Part shown: positions 1-12,217 of the stretch, one piece after another
How the letters are laid out: each line of letters begins with the position of its first letter
Numbering within the stretch: position 1 is the first letter of the stretch
Notes under the pieces: generated by a model
What the model saw: the letters and a program-made list of their open reading frames with translations, nothing else
What the model was told of the DNA's origin: nothing
Database searches by the model: none
Made by a program: the position numbers and the translations under genes
Assembly (NCBI RefSeq): GCF_009727055.1
Contig: NC_052358.1
Coordinates: 42,087,337-42,151,336, forward strand
DNA: 64,000 bases
Origin: Benincasa hispida
Lineage: Eukaryota > Streptophyta > Magnoliopsida > Cucurbitales > Cucurbitaceae
Direction of reading: 5' to 3'

Positions 1-237
1 TATGATAATAGCGGAGCTGTGGCAAATTTGAAGGAACCTTGGAGTCATCGTCGAGGCAAGCATATAGAACTTAAATACCACTTGATCAGGGAGATTGTGC
101 ATCGTGGTGATGTGATAGTCATGAAGATCGTGTCAGAGCACAACATTGCTAATCCATTTACAAAGGCTCTCATGCCTAAAGTGTTCGAGGGTCACCTGGA
201 GAGTCTGGGTCTGCGGGACATGCAGCATCTTGTCTAG
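1..237 (+). CDS. Ty1/copia Pol C-terminus (RNase H end), partial
   Basis: An open frame runs from the window edge to a TAG at 235-237, giving the last 78 residues of a copia polyprotein. It opens with YDNSGAV, which carries an RNase H catalytic aspartate, and continues with EPWSHRRGKHIE, YHLIREIV and NPFTKAL, the usual tail of copia RNase H. A retrotransposon uses this domain to remove RNA from RNA/DNA hybrids during reverse transcription. The frame has no internal stop here, unlike the matching region at 22718-23068. The rest of the element lies upstream of the window, and the 3' LTR follows about 110 bases downstream. Confidence 0.85.
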   Translation, partial: YDNSGAVANLKEPWSHRRGKHIELKYHLIREIVHRGDVIVMKIVSEHNIANPFTKALMPKVFEGHLESLGLRDMQHLV

Positions 238-345
238 GGTAAGTGGGAGATGATACTAGGGTATGCCCTAGTTTATTGTATATTGTACATGTATTTATTT
301 TGTATTGCACATTAGTCTCCCGAGGCATTAGGACAAGTGGAAGAT

Positions 346-2396
346 TATTGGGATTCGTGTCTTAATTCTCTTGGAGTCTCGTAGTTTGTAAACTATACAC
401 ATTGTTATGAATAAAATAACAGTTATTTTATTTGGCATTTACTTATATCCAATAAACAAAGCTCCATGGTTATCGTATGTAAACTTAAGCATGCATATGA
501 GATATACAAGTGGATCATGCCTTAAGTGATAACCTAAATAAGTTTATAGTATGAGGATCAAGGAGGGATACCTAATCCTGGTGACACTACGGATACGGCC
601 AGCTTTGTAGAGGTTTTCAAGTATTGTGAACTACTACAAATGGTAGATCCTGACCATTCATGTGGAGACATGCGAGTGGTTGTCCTATACAAAGAGTTTG
701 TATAAGATCGAACCACGAGATGATTTGTCTCTATATATAACGTCGTTGATATTGGAGACTTACATCTCACCTAAACGACCATAGGTGAAATGACGTCAAT
801 CTTGAATGTTTGGGAACTCAAGGGCGGTTCTTTGATTAGTATAGGTGAGAATGGCCAGATTGTCAACTCAACATGACTACCTTTTTGGGGATTTGTCTGA
901 GTTAGAAGCTGGAAACTCAGTTACACAAGATGGAATTCACTCCTTCCACGAAGCAGGGGTATGTAGATAGATTGTTCCCTTAAAGGCTGATTCCAAGTCT
1001 TGAACATAGTGGTCACAGCTTCTCTTTGGAAGAGATGACTCAGTCATAGTAGGACTATGACTTATGTTCATTAGAGGGATCAGTGGTACTTAAGGAGTTA
1101 GATGTAACTATAGAAGCATAACGATTATTGGTCCAGTAGTACTTACGAGCAATGTGAAAGGTTATCGCACTGTTGATTGGTTGATATGGACATATAATAT
1201 ATCTATAGTAAGGAAAGTTTAGTTGTCGGTCTTTAGTAGAGTGCCTGGCAGTTAACGGATGGTAGATCCCGTGAGTAAAGAGGTTAGTCAGTTATTCACG
1301 TACCGTTGGAGCTTCGAGCTACAAGTCCATAAGATCCCCTTGGTAGATCAATGGATTCAAGTTGAGAATCAATTCTTGGTGTTGATTTGAAATGTTCAAA
1401 TTGACAAGAGGTAATTCGATTATATAGATATGATCAATGTGATGTATGAGATACAAGTGGAAGATTAATGTAAATGAGATTTACATTAAGAACCATGAAA
1501 TAGAAAAAGAGTTATGGTTTATATGTTTTATGAGATGAAATATTAAAGCTATAGGTTATAAATATACTATGGTAAGCTGGTTATCATGTATATTTATAAT
1601 AATATTAATTATCGGATAATTATCTCTTTTTCTCTAATAACCAATTGAGTTGGAGATTATTGATAGTTTCATGGCAACAGTGAGATAAAAGGAAAACTTT
1701 TTTCCTAAATTTAGGAGATTTTGAAAGAGTTTCCATTCTCGGAATTACTCACATTGGTTGTCAAGTGGATCAGATTCACTAAACGGTAGCTGAAGAGAGA
1801 CTAAACGATCATGGAGTGACACTACACGATAGTTTACTCAGCTGGCCTTTAGCTAAACGATCGCGGAGCTTTTGTTAGATGATCGCATAGCATGTTTTAA
1901 ACGATTGGGCATCTTCTATACGATAAACCTTATCATCTCACTTGCTCAATTGTTTACACGATTGTTCTTCCTCCGATCTCTTCCTCTAACCAAGTCCACA
2001 CAAAGTTCACACTTCTGGATTTTTGCACCAAGAATACCAAGGTAGCCATTGTGGTGGTGTCGTATTCAACTCGACATAGTTCGAGGTTTTTGGAGGCCAT
2101 TCGCTGTGTTCGAGTTCTGTGTTGATCGTGTAATGTTGCGGTTGTAGTGTTCGAGCGTTCGTGAGTTGCTGTCTTGCTGATTGTATGAGCGTTTGAGATC
2201 GAGGGTTTTTTAAGATGAGTCTTTAAAGGTATGATAATTTTTCCCTTAATCTTATTGAAAGCATGCTGTAATTTCGTTTTGTGCATAGCCTATATGTTTC
2301 CATTTGTATGATTGTAATTGTGTATGTTCAAATACGAATGGAATTTAGAACGATCATTTCGTTGCTCATGGAAATCCTCATGTCCAATTTCCTTCA
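346..2396 (+). mobile_element. 3' LTR of a Ty1/copia element (LTR-A)
   Basis: This LTR follows the copia Pol stop and a purine-rich stretch (ggacaagtggaagat) that is a likely polypurine tract. It starts with a degenerate TATTGGG and ends CCTTCA, about 2.05 kb. Its body resembles the LTRs at 12461-14370 and 23188-25138: a gtagtttgtaa head, 'acatgcgagtgg' and 'gtataagatcg' blocks, and a run of 'ccattggagcttcgagctac'-type sequence. The ORFs inside it are not coding. It abuts the interior of an LTR-B at 2397, so the element probably inserted into that LTR. Confidence 0.75.
1779..1965 (+). repeat. Reiterated TAAACGAT-type motif inside LTR-A
   Basis: About seven copies of an ACGAT-centred word (ctaaacggta, ctaaacgatc, acacgatag, gctaaacgatcg, tttaaacgattg, atacgataaac, ttacacgattg) lie within 190 bases. 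They are spaced irregularly, so this is not a simple tandem repeat. A cluster of this kind inside an LTR could be a protein-binding array, but that is inference. Confidence 0.6.
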
Positions 2397-4011
2397 ATAA
2401 GGAGTGGAGGCATCTTATGCAATAAGTTTGTATAAGATCGGACCAAGAAATAAGTCACTCTTACTTTATAACATTGTTTACTATTTAAGACTGACTATTT
2501 CATTGCGATGACCTAGGTAACTTAACCTTAATCATGAGCTAACTATTAACTCCTATTTATTCGGGATTATTCTTCGATTTTCATAAGTGAGGGTTGGCTC
2601 AACAGTGCCGGCTCAATAAGCCTCACATTTCAGGGGTAAGACCGGGTAGATAGCTAGGGACATAGGGTGCAAGACAGAATCCATTCCTACCTGCTTTCAG
2701 GATAGTAGAGAGGTTGTTCCTTTAAGTGCTGACTCTAGGTCTTGAACAAAGGGCCCCACCCTCTCATTGGCTCGAGAGGGACTCAGTTTGATGATCATAT
2801 CACAAACCAATTGTTCATTAGAGGATCAGTGGAACTTAAGGAACAAGAGGTAATCTCGGGAGTAAAATAGCCTTTTGACCTAGCCGTTATTACAAACAAC
2901 CTTTGAAGGGTTAACTTACTAATTATGGTTATATCGAGTGCACACAATATATCTACAGTGAAGGGAGTGCAACTATTGGGCTTTAGTGGAGTGACCTAGT
3001 AGTTAACAAATGAGGGTTAATTCAGTGTAAAAAGTTTAGCTAACTAATCTTGGATCATGGGAGCCCATGATTTGTAGGCCTATTAGATCCCCCTACTAGC
3101 TCACAAACGGATTAGCCTTAGAATAACATGATAAGTTTATTTGAAACGTTCAAATTTGAACTAAGGAAATTAGTAATTATATCTGATATAATTACACGTT
3201 TAATTTTGGAATTAAACGTAATTAGAGAATCGATTAATATATAAATATGATTTAAACATTAATTTCATGAATAGGGATTCATGGTAATGGAATTAGTGAC
3301 AAATTAATTTAATATTTGATATTAAATTAATAGAATTAATTAAATTGTTTAATTAATTATTAGTCATTAATTTTATTAGAAAATTTTATTATTAAATTAA
3401 TTTTTATAAAATTAATAAATTTTAATTTTAATTAAAGAATTAAAATTGGAAAAAGTTTTGATTTTGAATCAAATTTTAAAATCAAAAAGGGAAATTCAAA
3501 ATAGAGAAAAATCTCAATGTTGGATTTTTCGACTTTCAAGCAAGAAGGTTAGTCACTTTCTTATACATAATTTCACCACCAAATTTAAGGAGTAGCTGGA
3601 ATCACTTCAAGTGATCAGTTTGCATGAGATTCATGTAATAAAACCACACTTGATTGAGTGGAAAAGCTGATGCAATTGCTGAATTGCTGAGTTTTTGAAG
3701 GTTGAAGAAGTTGTTCTTCAACAAGCTGAAAAACCAGAAAATCGCTCCTCCAATTCCCCAAGTTCAAGCTTGTTTTGAGTCCCATAACTCAATCTAAGGC
3801 TCCTAGAGAATAGTAGAAAAGCTCTAGTGGTGGTCCACAACAAGAATTGGAGAAGATTGTAGCTGAATTTCGAGTTTGAAAAGGATCTTCAAAGGTATGT
3901 GTTGAAACCCTCTTAATACCCTATGCACATGATTGTTTTGATGTCAAAATTGAAGATTTAGAATGCTTAATGATCCTGTTTTCTTCCGCTACATGTTTCT
4001 GTAAACCAACA
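2397..4011 (+). mobile_element. LTR-B copy 1, 5' truncated
   Basis: From 'gtttgtataagatcggacc' onward this segment aligns by eye with the complete LTR-B at 45275-47222. Shared blocks include ataagtcactcttactttat, gatgacctaggtaacttaac, gggttaacttacta, AT-rich middle runs and 'tcaaaggtatgtgttgaaac'. It ends ...ttctgtaaaccaaca at 4011, like the CCAACA end of the other copies. Roughly the first 330 bases are missing where LTR-A adjoins. Confidence 0.75.
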
Positions 4012-5290
4012 CCTGATTCGTTCATGTAGTGACATGAGGAGCACGGGCATCCTGAACAAGAGGCAACACCCTCATTGGCTCGAGATGGACTCGGTTCAGT
4101 GATTGGATCGCAAACCAATTGTTTATTAGAGTCTCAATGGAACTTAAGGAGCAAGTTGTAATTTTGGGGTAAAACAACATTTGACCTAGCCGATATTACG
4201 AACAACCTATGAAGGGTCGACTTACGAAATATGGTTAAATCAAGTGGACAGAAATATATCTGCAATGAGAAGAGTACAACTATTAAGCTATAGTGGTGTG
4301 TCTTGGTAGTTAACGAATATTGATTAATTTGATTTAAAGAGTTTAGCCAATTAATCTCAAATCATTGGAGTTCATGATCTGTAGGTTCATAAGGTCCCTC
4401 TACTAGCTCGTAAATCTTAAATTAGTAAATTGAGTGGTTTTGAAATGTTCAAAATCGAAATTAGGGTTTCAATTTGAAGTGTTCAAATTTCCCTTTAGGG
4501 TTTTGAGTTTAAAATGTCAAATTCAATTTAGGGTTTGGATAATTTATTCTATATAATTAACGTTTAATTTATCGAAATTAAACATAATCAGAGTGTTTAA
4601 AATATTTAAATATTGATTTAGATATTGAATTACATAAATAGGATTCATGTATGAATTAGGTCTTTGGTTAATTTAATATTTGATACTAAATTATTAATTA
4701 CTTAATCAAATAAATATGTTTAATTAATTATTTAAAATATTAAATTGATTTTATCAAATTTCAAATTTAGAATTTAAATTTTTTATTTAATTAATTTGGA
4801 ACTAATTAAAAATGAAAATCAATTGTTAGCGAAAAAATCCAGATTTTTCCAATTGAAGTGGATTGAGCTCAAATCCAATACCTAGACCACTTCCATGTTG
4901 CTCCTTGAAGTGTTATAAGCATTATAGCTTAGTGCTTGCATGTATCAAGTGCTTAAATACTTCAATTTATCAAAAATTGGAGTGAGATTTATGTTTTTTT
5001 TCTGAAGAACTTGTTGAAGTTATGAAAATCCTCCAAAACTCTTACTCTTCTTCACCTAATTGATCTCAATTGTGAGTTCTACCACTCAAATCTAAGTTGG
5101 AGATTAGTAGAGAAGACACTCTTGGTGGTCTACTATCGATTTGAAGCTCAAATTCATGGAGAGCAGCTGGGATTTAGTGAAAATATTCAAAGGTATAAGT
5201 TCGTGAAACACTCTTCTTTAACTATCAACTAGTTTTGGATCTTTTGGTTTTGAAATTACCCCAATTAGAGATCTTAAAAAGCCTAGTCGT
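4012..5290 (+). mobile_element. LTR-B copy 2, truncated and internally deleted
   Basis: Directly after copy 1 the sequence re-enters LTR-B at 'cctgattcgttcatgtagtg' and jumps from 'gaggagcacgggcatcc' to 'tgaacaagaggcaacaccct', skipping a block present in intact copies. It then follows LTR-B through 'gaagggtcgacttac' and 'tctactagctcgtaaat' to 'ttcaaaggtataagttcgtg'. The 3' end is degraded and the boundary near 5290 is approximate. No coding sequence is visible. Confidence 0.65.
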
Positions 5291-5529
5291 TACAATTGAC
5301 CCATTAAAATATTGGTATACTAAATGATTGACCAAACTCATTAAAGTTACTAAATGAGTAAAACCTAACATGAGCATAGCTTAGCTGGCATGTGACTTGC
5401 ATTATCAACTTTATTCGTGATCCATCATATCGCCAAAAAAATATTATAAAAATTACTATTTTTAAATTCCCATGTCGATATCCATTTAATATCTAGCTAT
5501 TGTAAGGACCTTGATTGAAGAAGAAAAAA

Positions 5530-5905
5530 AGGGGCAAATACCAATTTATATCCTTAAACTTTGAGAGTTGTATCAATTTAGACCCTAAATTAATAATTGT
5601 ATCAATTTAAACCCTGAACTTTAGAGGTTTATAAATTTAAACCTCAAACTAATAATGGTATCAATTAAAACCTTAAACTTTCATAAGTATATCAATTTAA
5701 ACCCAAAACTTTCAAAAATGTATTCAAATAAAACATAAAGAATGGTTTAAGTTGATACACTTATGATTTAAATTAACATAATTATTAGTTTAGATGCACT
5801 TATAGAAGTTCAAATTTTAAATTTATACAAGTATTAGTTTAGGGCTTAAATTGATACAACCACAAAGATTGGGGGTATAAATTAATATTGTCCAAAAAAA
5901 ATACT
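5530..5905. repeat. Foldback (MITE-like) element
   Basis: The left half has repeated blocks such as 'tatcaatttaaaccctgaac' and 'tcaatttagaccctaaatt'. The right half carries their reverse complements, for example 'tagggcttaaattgatacaa' and 'tggtttaagttgatacac'. The whole could fold into an imperfect hairpin about 180 bases per arm. No open frame is present. It could be a miniature inverted-repeat transposable element or a foldback element. I could not fix a target-site duplication. Confidence 0.5.
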
Positions 5906-7483
5906 CAAAAGATGAAATTGAAACTTTTCAAAAGACTAAACCCCCTTTTAGTAATTATTTTGGTTTTTGTTTTTCGTTTTTGAAAATTAAGCCTATTTTC
6001 TCATTTGCATCTTTTTTAAATACAATGGTTAATTGTTAGCCAAATTCCAAAAACAAAAACGAGACTATAGAAACTACTTTTTTTAGCTTTAAAAAATTAG
6101 CTTGTTTTTTAAACTATTAGTAAAAAGTAGATAATAAAGGAAGAAATTTGGAGGTGAGGGAAATTTTTATATGCTTAATTTTCAAAAATAGAAATCAAAA
6201 GTCAAATGATTACGAAACAGAACCTAAATAACTTTATTCCACCATCTTCAATAGTGTTCATTATTATTGGAGTCCACATTTATCTAACTTCATCTTCCTC
6301 TCTTTTTATTTCAAATCAAATTCCACAATGTCTATATTTTAACAATCTATTTCAAATCTAACCAAAATTTGGGTAGAAACAAACATTTACTTGATTAAAT
6401 ATGAACATATTTCGAACTTTATCTCAAATATTTAAGAAAGTGTAAAATTTAAGTTTAAGCTATCTAGAGTTGATCTCAGATTAAGAAAAATTGTTATATT
6501 CATATTCAATCCTATATCAAATTTTGAGTAAAATTAAAAATCAAAAGGTACAACAAATAGTGTTGAAAAGTTCAAAATCAAATGGGTTATTATTGAAAGA
6601 CTCAAAGATAGCTCTAATTGTATAATATACAAACGAAAAATTAGTAGAAAAAAAGTTAGTTTACAAATTTCACAACTTCAAGTTAAACAACTCTACACCT
6701 TAAATAAAAAATTTTATCCAGATTAAGTACTACAAACATGTATTATTTGACTCTACATCCTAATTAACTCTCCAACTAAACTACTTTAGACTTAATAACC
6801 CAATTGAGAACTCCAAGTGTCTCATAAAATGTACACTTAACTTTTTGTCATGTGTATTGTTGACTATACCATGTTTGTTGCTCTATGGTGTGAAATAAAA
6901 CAATGATTAAAAGATATATTCTTTTGAAGAGGAAAAAATGCATTCTAGGAGGATGGGCAACAACAACTACAAGTCATCAAAACACAATTGGATGAGCACT
7001 TCATGTGATGAGAAGCATTTGTCAGTGTCATTTTCTTTTGGTAATGCTTTGTCTAATGGACACATTATTATCTCTTTTCCCCCACCCCCCATTCTCAAGC
7101 AATGTTCTTTTATTTATATCTCTCATTTTGATATCCATCATGAAAATATAAAATTGTTGTGTGTGCGCATGCTTAAAGTTGGAAATTTTTTTTTAAATAA
7201 ATGTTGTGTTTGTAACAATTATTTGAAGATTAGTGATCTGTCTTGAAAAAAAAAAAAAAAAAAAAAGAAAAAATGGTTGTGTATAAATCAATAGCATGAA
7301 TTTGATTTATGGTTGCAAGATTGGTTGAATATGTGGTGTTTAATATTTTCAGAGAATTCTCAATCTGATTCTTAATTTTATAAATATTTAAAATCTTTCT
7401 TTAATGCTATTAAAAATTAGAGAGATTTTTAAAAATAGAAAAATAAAAAAAAAATCATTTACCCAAAATTTAATCTTATTTGA

Positions 7484-7585
7484 TAGTGATTAATAGAAGT
7501 CTATCAATGTAGAAATTGATAGATGTGTATCATTGATACTATATGATAGACTAATAGAAGCCTATCGGTATCTACCAGTGTTTTG
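7484..7585. repeat. MITE-like cluster of gtctatcaNtgatagac palindromes
   Basis: Words such as 'gaagtctatcaatgtag', 'aaattgatagatg', 'atatgatagactaatag' and 'gaagcctatcgg' form overlapping inverted repeats. The same words occur at 41160-41290 inside the intron of the second pectinesterase gene. Two unlinked copies argue for a short dispersed element family. Confidence 0.45.
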
Positions 7586-8289
7586 TTTTCGCTATTTTTA
7601 TAAATAATTTGACAATTTTTTTATCTGTGAAAATTGTTCTAAAAATTATCAATTAAATTCTATAAAAATATGATAAATTTGGTGAGTAAAAAATTGTCAT
7701 ATCTTTACAGTGTTATATTCTTAATATTTTTAGTTACATAAAATATATCACTCAAATTCTACTTAACACGTGAAAAGCAACCTTGATCATTATCAAAATT
7801 CAACATGTCTAGTAACAATTGTTGTTTCTTTTCCTTGGCATGTTCATGGATCAAAATACGTTAATGTTTGAAGGGATGTGTTTGAATTTGTTATCTTGCT
7901 CTTTGAATGATCAAGTACGAGAGTCTCGCTATCCGATCAATAAATTGAGGTCCAAGGGTGATGTGTACTCGTGGGATTTGAGGGTGTGCCCCTCAATCTG
8001 GGATTCAATGGGTTGCTAAAAGTCTGTTTGGTTCGCAATATGAATTATATTTTATATTTTTAGATTCATTGAGTTCAATGAATATATGTTTGGTAGACAA
8101 TCTAAATTCTGTTTCTAAAAATTATTTTCGGATTCTATGATCCAGATAGTATATATTCTAAAAATAATATTTTTATGTTTTCATTGTATTTAGAATTTGA
8201 ATTTTAAAATTTAAAATGTAGAATATATTAAATAAAAATTAAAACATTTTAAAAAAATATAGTATGTCAGGTTATAAACTCAATTCAAA

Positions 8290-8510
8290 TTTGTTAAAAT
8301 TAAATTTGGTCCATGTAGTTTGGATAAAATTAAAAGTTAGTCCATATGGTTTTAAATTTTAGAATTTAGTTCCTATAATTTGATATAACTTCATATATAG
8401 TCCCTAAGGTTTATTAAATCCTCTTAAATAGTCTTTACCATAGGGACTATTTATGAAATTTTTATCAAATCATAGGGGATAATTCTAATTATAAACAAGA
8501 AGACCTAAAT
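8290..8510. repeat. Second foldback (MITE-like) element
   Basis: The left arm contains 'taatttgatataacttcata' and 'tagtccctaaggttt'. The right arm contains the approximate reverse complements 'atagggactatttatgaaa' and 'tttatcaaatcatagggg'. The centre of symmetry is near 8425. No open frame is visible. It resembles the element at 5530-5905 in design but not in sequence. Confidence 0.45.
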
Positions 8511-9200
8511 TTAAGTCATTCAAAACTATAAGGAAAAAATTATATAATATTACAAAATAATAATTATATAATTTTTTAACATAAATTCATGTTCATAACT
8601 AAATTAATAATATTTATTGTAAACTAATATTTAATGAAAAACAACAACTAGTTTGTAATTGTTTAAATTGAATTCAACTTCTAAATTCTAGATTTGAAAA
8701 TATAAAATACTACGTTAATCCCCTATTTTTTAATTTAATTATCTAACAAACAAGCCCTAAAATATTGGTGAGCACTTCAACTAAACACTGACCCATTGAA
8801 TCTTTTACCAAAAAGAACTAGAATGTAGAGTTCAAAAAACCTAAAGACATTGTCAATTATGTATAATTTTGGACCCCTCTACTTCATATAATTCAAACAC
8901 TTCAACCAAACACTGACCCAACAAAAATATATAACCTACTCTTCAACTAGTTTCTTTCAACAACCTACTACCCAGATTTCTTTTCTTTCTTTCTTTCTCT
9001 CTTCTTTTAGCAAACTTGAGAAGCTTCAAATAAATTGATGCATATTCCAATCAAAATTATTGAGACAACCATCATGTAGAAAAGATACATCCAAATATGA
9101 AAATAAGAAAAAGATGAGTGGTGGATTAATTGATAGTTTTATGTAGACTAATAATTTGTAGTTCCATAGAAAGGTTTGTAATTACAAAGGATTTGCAAAT

Positions 9201-11722
9201 CTAATCTAATTTCACATCTTTACTTTTCTTGTTCAACATTTTTGGTTCATTAGATGTCTGAGATGAAGGAATCCATTCATCTCCCTGAATGAAATTCTGA
9301 ACAGAGTAACTAAAAACATGTTGTGCTGGAATCTGACTACTCCACCCGACTCTCTCCGACGTCTTCGACCCTACTCCTGAATTCTCAAACTCTCCATAGA
9401 AGAGAGTCTTCAAAGCAAAGTCCCCACTCCATGGCATCCACCCCGCCGGCGTGACAAGAGACTCGAGATTACAATGTATGAAGACCGTCCTCGAGTACTC
9501 CTTCCATGGCCTCCCCAAGAAGTTCTTATGCACTTTAGGCTTACTGTAGTACAATGACATGTACTCCTGAGTGCCATTTATGAGGCAGTTCTGGAACACA
9601 AAACCAGTCGATTGAGCAGGGTCGGTCCTGCCCTGGGCAGTGATGGCGTTGTTTTCGCCTTTCTCAGGCTTGAGCTGTCGGGGACGAACTAGGATTTCGC
9701 AATCTTGGAAGATGGAAGCAGAGTTTCCAAAGATGAAATCTACATTGCCTTGAATCTTACAAGATTTGTAGAATTGGCGAAGGGAGTGGGCATAGAGAGT
9801 ATCTTGGTTGCCAATAAACTCACAATCTTGAATGACTGAGAGATCACTATCTGATCTAAAGGCCACAGCTTGATGGGCATCAGGCCCGGCCGTGTTTTGA
9901 ATGGTGAGACCGCTAGCCATGAAGCCATCACCAAGTACTCCTGCACATAACCACATCAACTTTATACCATATTGGCAACATTTTTCAATGCTTTAATATC
10001 CAACTATATACTACTTCAATCCGATTGAATATAAAGAATTTGGGTCATCCATACCTCTTTTGATCACTACACATCCATAAAGTATTCAGGTCATCTATAT
10101 ATATACCAATTTTAACTAATTTTAACAATAAGTTTGAAATGAATTTTGAGAATTGATACACTCTAGAAGACCACTAATTTGTTTTAGATCCTTGAGTGGC
10201 CATGGTCATTTGACAACTAACCATAGCTTAACCCCTAAAACTAAAAGATAATAAAACTGCAGCTTGATGTACATCCATTTTTTTACTCACAAAGAAAAAA
10301 ATATTAAATATTTTTTTAAAAAAAAAATTATTACCATGTCAAATTTTATTAGACAATCATTTGGATGCATTAAGATAGGTGCCACTAAGAGAGTATCCAA
10401 GTTTTTTTTAAAACTAAAATGAGTAGACTCATTTGCAAAGATTTGAAAGAAAAAAAAAAAAAAAAAAAAGTTAAATTACAAGTTTAATTCATGAGTTTTT
10501 ACAATTTTTTAAATTATAAATAAATTTAAAGTTTTATATTAGACAAAGTTTAATTTCATATGTATAAGAGAAAAATTAATTCGCTAGAAATAAAAAAAAA
10601 AATGAAGGTGTATTAAATACTTCTACAATATTTAAAATTAAATATATACAAATTTAAGAATTAAAAACGACTTTTTTTCTAAAAAAAATTAAAGACTAAA
10701 CGTGTAATTAAAAACATCTAAAAAGAAAACTTGTAATTAAGAAAATAATAAAATAATAAATAAAACTCACCAACAGTGGCAGTGTTGTAAGTGGAAAGCC
10801 CAGGCTGGCCCACATTAAGTGAGCCCGTAATTACTGTTTTGCCCATCCCATCTCCTAAAAATACCACATTCTTCTTCTCTAACGGAACCCTCACGATTTC
10901 CTCATAAACACCTTCCTTAATATGAATCACAAACCTACGCGCCGCCGCATTCTCCGGCGCCGCATCCACAGCTTCCTGAACAGTTCCGTAACATCCCCCA
11001 GCGCCATCCTTGCACACCGTCGCATCAGCCGCCATCTTTGACGGAAACCCACCGCTAAACCCCAACCCGGATCCACCACCACCGCCTTCCCAGAATCCAT
11101 CCCGCTCCGTCCTCGGCGGAGTCCACGCCGCCGTATCATTCCCGTAAATGTCGTAAGCCACCAACATACTCAGCGCGTTACTGGAGAGACCGATGAGAGA
11201 ATCGAGAAACGCCATGGTTTTATCTACTAATTGAGTGTCGTTAGCGTACTTGAGAGCGGACCAGCAATCGTAATGGTAGAGAAGGGAGGCGCTCAGCCAG
11301 GCGCGGGCATCCTTGGTCCGACCACGGCGGAGAGCGTCGTTGGTGAGAGAAATACGGTAATCGGAATTCCGGAGAACCTCAAGGCAATTCTTGGCGGCGG
11401 TGGTGCGATTGAGATTCTTGGCAGAGGAATCGAGGATTTGTTTGACCATAGATTGGGCGGTGGATAAACCGTCGGATGAGAGAGAGACGGCGGATTGGAG
11501 GATCTGGAGAGGGGAGGGATTTGGAGGGAGAGAGGAATGAGAAAGGGAAGATCCGCATTGATCGGGGAAACGGGTGGCCTTGCAGGCGTGAAGGATGCCG
11601 TCAATGGAAGGTGGGTTGGTGAAATGGGTTGAGAGGTGGTGGTGGCGGTGGCGGGCGGCGGAGGAGAGAGAGAGAAAGAAGGAGAAAAGGGAGAGGAAAG
11701 AGAGGAAGGAGAGGGAAGCCAT
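9201..11722 (-). CDS. PME51-like: Pectin methylesterase with inhibitor-like pro-domain (PME51-like), copy 1
   Basis: The gene has two exons: exon 1 is 11722-10771 and exon 2 is 9940-9201, joined by GT (gtgagt) and AG (gtgcag) sites that split a glycine codon. The product is 563 residues. Residues 1-22 form a Leu/Phe/Ser-rich signal peptide, about 40-190 a PMEI pro-domain with conserved cysteines, and about 235-544 the pectinesterase domain. Active-site motifs are all present: GVYEE 271-275, QAVAFR 341-346, QDTLY 363-367, DFIFG 385-389 and LGRPW 459-463. The enzyme removes methyl esters from homogalacturonan in the cell wall. An in-frame ATG at 11779 exists, but a TATA box at 11803-11810 leaves it at or before the likely transcription start, so 11722 is preferred. 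I see no RRLL-type processing motif between the domains; TERDGFWE occupies that linker. A lysine-rich 19-residue tail follows IPSS and is absent from copy 2. Similarity to Arabidopsis PME51 is from memory. Confidence 0.93.
9941..10770 (-). other. Intron of pectinesterase copy 1
   Basis: The 830-base intron begins gtgagttttatt at 10770 and ends ttatgtgcag at 9941 on the minus strand. It sits after the first base of the Gly-318 codon, exactly as in copy 2. It is AT-rich with a 20-base A run near 10449-10468 and shows no gene of its own. Confidence 0.9.
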
Positions 11723-11802
11723 GGAGAGGAAAAGGAGAGTGGATTTGGAAATGGGGAAATGGGTTTTTCTGGGGACCATTTTTGTGGGAAATGGAAATGG
11801 GA

Positions 11803-11810
11803 TATTTATA
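11803..11810 (-). promoter_or_regulatory. TATA box of pectinesterase copy 1
   Basis: TATAAATA on the minus strand lies 81-88 bases upstream of the preferred ATG at 11722. The second gene has TTTAAATA at the same distance from its ATG. A start site 25-35 bases downstream would fall near 11770-11780, which argues against the upstream ATG at 11779. Confidence 0.65.
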
Positions 11811-12217
11811 ATGGAGAATGTGGAGAGAGAGAGAGATTAAGGGTAGTGGTGATAATGGCCGAAAATGGAGAAAGCTGAATCACGGGGAGAGGAAAACAAG
11901 AGTCACGGGTGGTTATGGAGGCAGTTAAAGTGGTGACCGGGGCGGTCTACGACGGAGGAATTGGAGTTTTCTTAGGTTCTTTTTTTTTTTTTTTTCCGTT
12001 TTCTTTTAATGTCATAAAGAGAATAAGGAAAGAAACTCTTCGTTTCGTTGGACTTTCTATTTTTATTTTTTACTTTTATTTAAATCATTTTTTTGTTCAT
12101 TAGGACACTAAATCTCTTGAAGCTCATCTATTTATAGAGTTCATATGTTATTGTTTGGGATTATTTGATTTGAGTTCATATGTCTGTGTATTTTATTTGA
12201 GTTCAATACCAAATTCA
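11811..12217. other. Upstream region of pectinesterase copy 1
   Basis: A GA-rich run (gagagagagagat) lies next to the TATA box, as in copy 2. There is a T tract at 11978-11994. The region then passes into retrotransposon-related DNA near 12120. Open frames on the plus strand here are antisense shadows of exon 1 or chance. Confidence 0.4.

Larger units (their letters stand above)
5906..9200. other. AT-rich intergenic DNA downstream of the first pectinesterase gene
   Basis: No convincing gene is visible. A 102-codon frame at 6938-7246 has no recognisable domain and reads like chance. The stretch contains a poly-A run at 7247-7266, a short palindromic repeat cluster (7484-7585), a second foldback element (8290-8510) and a pyrimidine tract of TTTC repeats near 8986-9003. 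The last 200 bases upstream of 9201 should hold the 3' UTR and polyadenylation site of the minus-strand gene, but I could not pick the signal with confidence. Confidence 0.5.

Noticed and set aside
1954..2286. 110-codon minus-strand frame in LTR-A
   Set aside because: It lies across the LTR with no domain and is not kept in related LTRs.
6938..7246. 102-codon frame MHSRRMGNN...
   Set aside because: No domain, no homologue recognised, and it ends by a poly-A run; likely chance in AT-rich DNA.
11231..11878. Several overlapping plus-strand frames, Gly/Arg-rich
   Set aside because: They are antisense shadows of the G+C-rich exon 1 of pectinesterase copy 1.
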